A stretch of 25,386 nt of DNA from JAIFWV01 sp964580495. Lineage in GTDB: Bacteria > Patescibacteriota > Doudnabacteria > UBA920 > O2-02-FULL-48-8. Of the stretch, positions 21,539 to 25,386 are shown in pieces. The translations under genes were made by a program, and so were the position numbers. Below the pieces are notes generated by a model. The model saw nothing but the letters and a program-made list of their open reading frames with translations. It made no database searches and was not told the DNA's origin. The stretch lies in NCBI GenBank assembly GCA_964580495.1, contig CAZOKE010000015.1, forward strand, positions 1 through 25,386, read 5' to 3'. Numbering within the stretch: position 1 is the first letter of the stretch; each line of letters begins with the position of its first letter.

Positions 21539-21620
21539 AAATGCAAAATTCAAAAGGCAAAATAATTGTGTCGTTTCACGACTCCAATATTTTTCATTTT
21601 TATTCTTGATCTTTGAATTT

Positions 21621-21650
21621 AAAAAGCTCCTTAAATCTAAGGAGCTTTTT
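21621..21650. terminator. Bidirectional terminator between the secreted protein gene and rpmB
   Basis: A perfect 13-bp stem (21621-21633 with 21638-21650) has A5 on one side and T5 on the other, so it serves both converging genes. The rpmB stop codon overlaps its edge. Confidence 0.9.
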
Positions 21651-21834
21651 AAGCGGCAACCAAGGCCATCTTTTTATTCTGGGTCTTGATGCATTTGGCG
21701 CAGGCTTTGATCCGGCCGTGTTCTAATTTGAGCCACTGCAAGTTGGGGTAAAGCCTGACTTTATGCGCTCGCATTGAGTGACTGCGCTTCACAGAAGAAT
21801 GGTAGCCTTTGCCGCAAATTTGGCATTTGCGCAT
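21649..21834 (-). CDS. rpmB: 50S ribosomal protein bL28
   Basis: The 61-residue protein reads MRKCQICGKGYHSSVKRSHS, then LYPNLQWLKLEHGRIKACAK and a basic tail. This matches bL28, a small protein of the large subunit near the exit-site tRNA. It is the zinc-binding form, with cysteine pairs CQIC and CAKC. The start at 21834 is chosen because MRKCQICGK is the conserved N-terminus. The frame continues upstream in a hydrophobic stretch that is not part of the family. It is a single minus-strand gene. Confidence 0.95.
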   Translation of the reverse strand: MRKCQICGKGYHSSVKRSHSMRAHKVRLYPNLQWLKLEHGRIKACAKCIKTQNKKMALVAA

Positions 21835-21926
21835 AGTTGTTATTCCTATTTGCTTAAAGTACAATAATAAAGCACTTGTAAAGATTAGCATATTATTTCT
21901 GTTTTGGCAAGGCTGAAAGACCTAAT

Positions 21927-22229
21927 TGTCATTCCCGACCTGATCGGGAATCTTTATGAGAGATTATTATGTTTACATGATGGCATCCAAAAAAGACGGC
22001 GTTTTATATATTGGGGTAACTCAAGGCGGATGGTTTTACTAAGAAATATCTTATAAGGAAGTTAGTTTATTTTGAAGAAACAAATGATATTGATGTTGCT
22101 ATAATGAGAGAAAAGCAATTAAAAAAATGGAATAGGGCCTGGAAAATTTCTCTAATCGAAAAAGGTAACCCGAATTGGGATGATCTTTATGAAAGCTTGT
22201 TCTAGATTCCCGCTTTCGCGGGAATGACA
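21927..22229 (+). mobile_element. Decayed GIY-YIG cassette with hairpin inverted ends
   Basis: The 303-bp element starts with TGTCATTCCCG (21927-21937) and ends with CGGGAATGACA (22219-22229), a perfect 11-bp inverted repeat. The left end is a hairpin with stem ATTCCCGA/TCGGGAAT and loop CCTGA. The right end is a hairpin with stem ATTCCCGC/GCGGGAAT and loop TTTC. It aligns along its length with the intact copy at 24752-25093, apart from a net loss of 38 bases in the gene and a few end changes. No target duplication is evident. Confidence 0.8.
21956..22205 (+). pseudogene. GIY-YIG nuclease pseudogene
   Basis: The frame opens as MRDYYVYMMASKKDGVLYIG followed by VT, then shifts. The first frame stops at 22040-22042. 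From 22023 another frame continues with KADGFTKKYLIRKLVYFEET and ends with NPNWDDLYESLF at the TAG. Against the intact copy, codons 23-35 (NDLIRRVQEHKEG) are replaced by a single base. That removes the conserved arginine region after YIG, which is needed for catalysis in this family. The gene is thus both frameshifted and catalytically dead. The rest of the coding sequence is still well preserved, so the loss is probably recent. Confidence 0.9.
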
Positions 22230-22241
22230 AAGGAAAAAAAC

Positions 22242-22880
22242 ATGTCTCCATCCGAAATAATTCTCTACATTGTCATCCTGCTGTTTTCCGTGATTTTGCA
22301 TGAAGTTTCTCACGGCTGGGTCGCGGAAAAATTAGGGGATCCCACGGCGCGTTTGGCCGGGCGCTTGACGCTTAATCCTATCCCGCACATCGATCCGTTT
22401 GGCTCGATCCTTTTGCCTGCAGTTATGTATTGGGCTACTGGCGGCGCCTTTGGATTTGGCGCGGCCAAGCCCGTGCCGGTAAATTACCAAAATCTGCGGA
22501 ACTTCAAGCGCGACATTGTCCTGGTGGCTTTTGCCGGCCCGATTACCAACTTTTTGATTGCCGCCATAGCCGCACTATTGTTTCGGTTCATACCAGCCAT
22601 GAATCCGCAGGCCCAAACTTTGCTGATGCATGTTATATTGCTCAACCTGGTATTGGCAGTTTTTAACATGATCCCGATCCCGCCGTTGGACGGATCCAAA
22701 ATTTTGGCGAGCATTTTCGGATTTTTCAGCCGCACGCTTATGTACTGGTATTTGGAATTAGAGCGTTACGGATTTATTTTAGTTCTGCTTTTGCTGTTTA
22801 CCGGGATTTATACAAGCATCCTCATCCCCAGCATTTCATTTCTGCTGAAATTGCTGCTCGGCCCCGGAGCTTCGCTTTAA
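22242..22880 (+). CDS. M50 family site-2 protease-like membrane metallopeptidase
   Basis: The 212-residue protein has about five membrane helices, the zinc motif HEVSH (in VILHEVSHGWVAEKLGDPTA, first helix), and the second M50 motif in NMIPIPPLDGSKIL with the aspartate ligand. FGAAKPVPVNYQNLRNFKRD is typical of the compact, PDZ-free branch. These proteases cut substrates within the membrane, but the target here is unknown. The ATG at 22242 is chosen. An in-frame ATG at 22224 lies inside the right end of the decayed GIY-YIG cassette, although translation from it cannot be excluded. A weak AAGGA precedes 22242. Confidence 0.9.
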   Translation: MSPSEIILYIVILLFSVILHEVSHGWVAEKLGDPTARLAGRLTLNPIPHIDPFGSILLPAVMYWATGGAFGFGAAKPVPVNYQNLRNFKRDIVLVAFAGPITNFLIAAIAALLFRFIPAMNPQAQTLLMHVILLNLVLAVFNMIPIPPLDGSKILASIFGFFSRTLMYWYLELERYGFILVLLLLFTGIYTSILIPSISFLLKLLLGPGASL

Positions 22881-22891
22881 TCAAAAAAAAC

Positions 22892-22926
22892 AGACTTAGG
22901 CGGTTGCCAACCTAAGTCTTTTTTGT
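22892..22926. terminator. Bidirectional terminator
   Basis: AGACTTAGG (22892-22900) pairs with CCTAAGTCT (22911-22919), flanked by A8 on the left and T6 on the right. It serves the M50 gene and the convergent 90-aa gene. Confidence 0.9.
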
Positions 22927-23184
22927 ATCCAACAATTGGGAAAGGTGCTTGTATTCACGTTCCATTCCCCAGTTAGCCACGGTTCCTGTTTCGCCCCGGG
23001 TAAACAATATCCGATCGCCTTGAAAATTTTTGACCCGAGTTTTGTCGAACTTGATTTCGCCATTTTCGATGCAGAAATGCCTGCCGTCTTCTTGAAAAAA
23101 CCGGAGCAAGCCGTCTCTTTTGTCCGGGCGGACTAAACCAAAGGACATTCCGAACTGGACTACTTTGCCTCCTTCAAATTCCAT
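22912..23184 (-). CDS. Hypothetical protein, 90 aa, strong SD; possibly small beta-barrel
   Basis: The protein looks strand-rich: GGKVVQFGMSFGLVRPDKRD, then LLRFFQEDGRHFCIENGEIK, then VKNFQGDRILFTRGETGTVA and a short charged end. The spacing of glycines, aromatics and the final G-D-x-I-x-F segment recalls an OB-fold or cold-shock-like barrel, but the RNP motifs are not clear, so this is only a suggestion. The SD CGGAGGAGG lies four or five bases before the ATG, a consensus-like promoter lies upstream, and a terminator overlaps the stop codon. It is an independent unit convergent to the M50 gene. Confidence 0.7.
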   Translation of the reverse strand: MEFEGGKVVQFGMSFGLVRPDKRDGLLRFFQEDGRHFCIENGEIKFDKTRVKNFQGDRILFTRGETGTVANWGMEREYKHLSQLLDTKKT

Positions 23185-23204
23185 GCTTCCTCCTCCGTTT
23201 TTAT

Positions 23205-23233
23205 TTTATAAACCACTGCTAGGAATATTGCAA
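23205..23233 (-). promoter_or_regulatory. Promoter of the 90-aa gene
   Basis: On the minus strand TTGCAA (23228-23233) and TATAAA (23205-23210) are exactly 17 bp apart, 20 bases before the ATG. Confidence 0.65.
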
Positions 23234-23241
23234 TTAGTTAA

Positions 23242-23289
23242 AAGCAAAAAGAAACCCGCAAGCGTGCTTGTTAAGCAACTCTTGCGGGT
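23242..23289 (-). terminator. Terminator of the 57-aa gene
   Basis: ACCCGCAAG (23254-23262) pairs with CTTGCGGGT (23281-23289), with a smaller inner hairpin. On the minus strand it is followed by TTCTTTTTGCTTTT. Confidence 0.8.
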
Positions 23290-23296
23290 AGGTTGT

Positions 23297-23470
23297 TCAG
23301 GCGATCCACTTCTCAAACCGGTTGGGCTTGGAGACCCCAACCGCTGGGATGGGTCGTGGGTAGGTCTTGAACTGGATCCAGTCGTAATTGTAGACCGGCG
23401 TCCACTTCAGGACCGCGATGAGCAGGCTGCGGACGATTGCCACAGTCTTGGCCCAAATCTTGCGGGCCAT
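23297..23470 (-). CDS. Small hypothetical protein, 57 aa, strong SD
   Basis: The product MARKIWAKTVAIVRSLLIAV continues with LKWTPVYNYDWIQFKTYPRP and a basic end (VSKPNRFEKWIA). It has an amphipathic or weakly hydrophobic N-terminal helix and several tryptophans and tyrosines, which would suit peripheral membrane binding. No family is recognised. The start is the ATG at 23470 because the SD AAGGAGGAG lies four or five bases upstream. The longer frame upstream runs through the leader. The promoter at 23536-23564 is the closest to consensus in the window, and a terminator follows. Confidence 0.65.
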   Translation of the reverse strand: MARKIWAKTVAIVRSLLIAVLKWTPVYNYDWIQFKTYPRPIPAVGVSKPNRFEKWIA

Positions 23471-23513
23471 TTGCTCCTCCTTACTTGAACATGTTGTAGC
23501 GCTTGAGAGGGTG

Positions 23514-23531
23514 TTGACGTTATTATCAACC
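23514..23531. promoter_or_regulatory. Inverted repeat at the start of the 57-aa transcript
   Basis: GTTGA and TCAAC flank eight bases and lie just after the -10 element of the minus-strand promoter, near the expected start. The repeat could be a repressor site or a small 5' hairpin. Confidence 0.3.
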
Positions 23532-23535
23532 ATAT

Positions 23536-23564
23536 ATATTAGCACATTTTGGGGGTTTTGTCAA
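23536..23564 (-). promoter_or_regulatory. Consensus promoter of the 57-aa gene
   Basis: On the minus strand a perfect TTGACA (23559-23564) is 17 bp from TAATAT (23536-23541), and TGC before the -10 makes it extended. It diverges from the str operon promoter 27 bp away. Confidence 0.8.
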
Positions 23565-23590
23565 TAGCTGGTGATTTGAGGCAGACAGTG

Positions 23591-23619
23591 TTGACGCATC
23601 CACAAAAACCTGTTATTAT
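23591..23619 (+). promoter_or_regulatory. Promoter of the str operon (rpsL-rpsG-fusA)
   Basis: TTGACG (23591-23596) and TATTAT (23614-23619) are 17 bp apart, with TGT before the -10. The leader to the rpsL ATG is about 70 bases. Confidence 0.75.
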
Positions 23620-23697
23620 TTGCCGGTAAACAATATTCAGCAAAATCATCAATTAACCTTGTTCAGAGTTGCGGCAAGGGATAATGCCGCTTTTAAT

Positions 23698-24108
23698 ATG
23701 CCCACAATAAATCAATTGATCCGCAAGGGTCGCACCAAATCAGTTTATAAATCCAAATCACCGGCCTTGATGCGAGTTTATAATTCGCTCAAAGGCGAAG
23801 TGTACAATGTCGACAAAGGGTCGCCTTTTAAGCGCGGCGTGTGCATCAAAGTTACGACCATGACTCCGAAAAAGCCGAACTCGGCTATTCGGAAATTCGC
23901 CCGTGTCAGATTATCAAACGGCATGGAAGTCAACGCTTACATCCCGGGCATCGGCCACAATTTGCAGGAACACAGCGTGGTCATGATCCGCGGTGGCCGT
24001 GTGAAAGATTTGCCTGGTATGCGTTATCATATCGTCCGCGGAAAGTTGGATGCTGGCGGAGTCGAAGGACGCAAGAGAGGGAGAAGTAAATATGGAGCCA
24101 AAAAATAA
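23698..24108 (+). CDS. rpsL: 30S ribosomal protein uS12
   Basis: The 136-residue protein starts MPTINQLIRKGRTKSVYKSK and holds the decoding-site sequences MTPKKPNSAIRKFARVRLSN and GHNLQEHSV, then RGGRVKDLPGMRYHIVRGKL and a basic RSKYGAKK end. uS12 checks codon-anticodon pairing in the A site. Between SPAL and PFKRGVC it has about 15 residues more than the E. coli protein, as in Firmicutes-type uS12. The frame continues 26 codons upstream through the leader, but that part has no uS12 character, so the start is at 23698. There is no clear SD. Confidence 0.97.
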   Translation: MPTINQLIRKGRTKSVYKSKSPALMRVYNSLKGEVYNVDKGSPFKRGVCIKVTTMTPKKPNSAIRKFARVRLSNGMEVNAYIPGIGHNLQEHSVVMIRGGRVKDLPGMRYHIVRGKLDAGGVEGRKRGRSKYGAKK

Positions 24109-24205
24109 ATAGCGGGTTCCGACACGATTTTTACCCCGCACGTGCTCCCGCCAGTTGGCGGATGCGCCCGAGCGGGGTCCCCAAAATCGTGTCACCGCAT
24201 ATTTA
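24106..24205 (+). repeat. Long imperfect hairpin between rpsL and rpsG
   Basis: Nested arms pair across 100 bases: TAAATA/TATTTA (the first includes the rpsL stop), GCGG/CCGC, GACACGATTTT (24121-24131) with AAAATCGTGTC (24183-24193), CCCCGC with GCGGGG, and a tip CCGCC-AGTT-GGCGG. The perfect 11-bp arms could be terminal repeats of a mini-element. Alternatively the structure may regulate rpsG, because in E. coli the same intercistronic position is the S7 autoregulatory site. The sequences themselves are not obviously alike. Confidence 0.75.
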
Positions 24206-24229
24206 CTAAAAAAGGAAAGAGAGAAATAT

Positions 24230-24715
24230 ATGCCTAGGAAAGCAAGATCATACCGAAGACATCCGGTCGAAGCCGACCATAAGTATAATTCTGTTAAAAT
24301 TTCCAAGTTCATCAACTATGTGATGGAACGGGGAAAGAAAACCGTTGCGACCAAAGTCGTGTACGGCGCTTTGAACAAAATTGAAACCGAAATGAAAACT
24401 GAACCAAAAACGGTTTTCGAACAAGCCGTCCGAAATGTCTCGCCGATTCTCGAAGTCAAAGGGCGAAGAATCGGCGGAGCCAACTACCAAGTGCCAATGG
24501 AAGTGCAAGAACCGCGCAAGACCACGCTTGGCATGAAGTGGATCATCGACGCTGCCAGGTCAAAAAAAGGCAAACCGATGGCAGACAAGCTCGCCACTGA
24601 ATTGATGGAAGCCTACAACAAACAGGGAGCTGCTATCAAAAAGCGCGAAGACGTGCACAAAATGGCTGAAGCGAACAAAGCCTTCGCCCACTTTGCGAGA
24701 TTCCAAAGAAGGTAA
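24230..24715 (+). CDS. rpsG: 30S ribosomal protein uS7
   Basis: The 161-residue protein starts MPRKARSYRRHPVEADHKYN and has NYVMERGKKTVATKVVYGAL, then AVRNVSPILEVKGRRIGGAN, YQVPMEVQEPRKTTLGMKWI and a final FAHFARFQRR, all typical of uS7, which nucleates the head of the small subunit. A partial SD (AAGGAAAG) lies about 10 bases upstream. The gene follows the 100-base hairpin. In most bacteria fusA comes next. Here a GIY-YIG cassette lies between. Confidence 0.97.
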   Translation: MPRKARSYRRHPVEADHKYNSVKISKFINYVMERGKKTVATKVVYGALNKIETEMKTEPKTVFEQAVRNVSPILEVKGRRIGGANYQVPMEVQEPRKTTLGMKWIIDAARSKKGKPMADKLATELMEAYNKQGAAIKKREDVHKMAEANKAFAHFARFQRR

Positions 24716-24751
24716 TCGAATCCGCGAATGAACGAATCGAAATTTTCTCCT

Positions 24752-25093
24752 TGTCATTCCCGACCTGATCGGGAATCTTATGAAAGATTATTTTGTTTAC
24801 ATTCTTGCTTCCAAAAAAGACGGAGTATTATACATTGGTGTGACAAATGATTTGATACGGAGAGTTCAAGAACATAAAGAAGGCAAGGCAGACAGTTTTA
24901 GTAAAAAATATTTTGTCCAAAAGCTTGTATATTTCGAACACACCACTGAAATTGAAAGTGCTATTCTCAGAGAAAAGCAGTTAAAAAAGTGGAACAGAAG
25001 TTGGAAAATAGCTCTAATTGAAAAAGAAAATCCCAATTGGGATGATTTATATTTAAAATTATTTTAAAGATTCCCGCTTCCGCGGGAATGACA
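24752..25093 (+). mobile_element. Intact GIY-YIG cassette with hairpin inverted ends, in the str operon
   Basis: The 342-bp element begins TGTCATTCCCG (24752-24762) and ends CGGGAATGACA (25083-25093), a perfect 11-bp inverted repeat. The left hairpin has stem ATTCCCGA/TCGGGAAT and loop CCTGA. The right has stem ATTCCCGC/GCGGGAAT and loop TTCC. The single gene fills the space between them, beginning two bases after the TCT edge. No target-site duplication can be seen. The element lies between rpsG and fusA and ends seven bases before the fusA ATG. Confidence 0.8.
24780..25067 (+). CDS. GIY-YIG nuclease family protein, intact
   Basis: The 95-residue protein is a stand-alone GIY-YIG domain of the UPF0213-like type. 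The first motif is VYI (6-8), the second YIG (18-20). NDLIRRVQEHK (23-33) holds the conserved arginine, and AILREKQLKKWNR (about 61-73) holds the glutamate that binds metal, followed by the typical ending NPNWDDLY. Family knowledge: this fold makes hydrolytic cuts in DNA and occurs in homing nucleases, UvrC and restriction enzymes. The role of small stand-alone forms is mostly unknown. The ATG starts directly behind the left hairpin and no SD is present. Hairpin ends on both sides and a second, broken copy 2.8 kb away indicate that it travels with these ends. Confidence 0.92.
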   Translation: MKDYFVYILASKKDGVLYIGVTNDLIRRVQEHKEGKADSFSKKYFVQKLVYFEHTTEIESAILREKQLKKWNRSWKIALIEKENPNWDDLYLKLF

Positions 25094-25100
25094 GATTGCT

Positions 25101-25386
25101 ATGCCAAGAGAATTATCAATTGAACAAACTAGAAACATCGGAATCATCGCCCACATCGACGCCGGTAAGACCACTGTTACCGAAGGTATTTTGTATAACA
25201 CCGGTTTGATTCACAAGATTGGCGCAGTCCACGAAGGCGAAACTGTGACGGACTGGATGGAGCAGGAACGCGAGCGTGGCATTACAATTACTGCCGCGGC
25301 TGTGACTTGCTACTGGGCGCCGCGGTATGAGCGCTTAGGCGAAGACAAGAAATACAAGATCAACATCATCGACACTCCGGGCCACG
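25101..25386 (+). CDS. fusA: Elongation factor G, N-terminal part (cut by window edge)
   Basis: The visible 95 residues start MPRELSIEQTRNIGIIAHID and contain the P-loop AHIDAGKTT, the switch I region with WMEQERERGITITAAAV, and the G3 motif DTPGH at the very end. EF-G is the GTPase that drives translocation and, with RRF, ribosome recycling. The gene continues beyond the window. The ATG is seven bases after the right hairpin of the GIY-YIG cassette. No SD is visible, so the leader of this gene has been replaced by cassette sequence. Confidence 0.96.
   Translation, partial: MPRELSIEQTRNIGIIAHIDAGKTTVTEGILYNTGLIHKIGAVHEGETVTDWMEQERERGITITAAAVTCYWAPRYERLGEDKKYKINIIDTPGH

Noticed and set aside
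22224..22241. Upstream ATG start for the M50 protease
   Set aside because: The ATG is part of the right end (GGGAATGACA) of the decayed GIY-YIG cassette. The conserved protein begins after 22242. It is kept only as a possible alternative.
23120..23488. 122-aa plus-strand ORF opposite the small minus-strand genes
   Set aside because: It lacks an SD and crosses the terminator and coding region of the 57-aa gene, whose own signals are strong.
23620..23697. 26-codon extension of uS12
   Set aside because: The added residues are unlike any uS12 N-terminus. MPTINQL is the conserved start.
1..25386. CRISPR array, rRNA genes, classical insertion sequence transposases, integrase
   Set aside because: None was seen. 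Repeats are hairpin pairs and short words, not regularly spaced identical units, and no transposase or integrase protein is present.

Overview
The window looks like a piece of a Patescibacteria (Candidate Phyla Radiation) chromosome, probably of the Parcubacteria type. This is inference from gene content and style: compact housekeeping genes, many short unrecognised proteins, an AI-2E-family permease, an M16 peptidase end, a PAP2 phosphatase, small multicopy GIY-YIG nucleases, and housekeeping genes that mostly start without a Shine-Dalgarno (SD) sequence. No rRNA gene is present to settle the taxonomy.

Layout. 1-2400: end of an M16 peptidase, endonuclease IV (nfo) and an AI-2E-family permease. 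2400-11615: metG-tatD, leuS-tsaC, an MFS permease overlapping glyA, and a PAP2 phosphatase, with two short minus-strand genes of unknown function between them. 11628-13257: tRNA-Leu(CAA) and an ABC permease/ATPase pair of the nitrate/taurine type without a binding protein. 13326-14312: parB. 14313-16983: an island of short unknown genes, two short transcripts with tiny ORFs and terminators, and a minus-strand tRNA-Pro(GGG). 17040-20802: mscL, a small membrane protein, and a large PAS4-GGDEF-EAL cyclic-di-GMP protein. 20861-23470: a secreted protein of unknown function, rpmB (bL28), a wrecked GIY-YIG cassette, an M50 protease and two more small minus-strand genes. 23591-25386: the str operon, rpsL-rpsG-(GIY-YIG cassette)-fusA, cut off by the window end.

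Three layers of structure stand out. First, two copies of a GIY-YIG cassette share the inverted ends TGTCATTCCCG/CGGGAATGACA, and each end is also a hairpin. One copy is intact inside the str operon and the other is broken. Two short intergenic elements without a gene have the same hairpin-TCT...AGA-hairpin plan and look like non-autonomous relatives. Second, two classes of translation start coexist. Conserved genes lack an SD, while nearly all short unknown genes have a strong AGGAGG-type SD, and several of these also have a clear promoter (TTGNNN, 16-17 bp, TANNNT) and their own terminator. Third, several short transcripts combine a good promoter, a tiny ORF near the 5' end and an intrinsic terminator just before an SD-led gene. 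One encodes an aromatic run (YFWFYF) and another a 31-residue hydrophobic peptide beside a possible antiterminator/terminator switch.

All calls come from reading the sequence. No database search or folding program was run.
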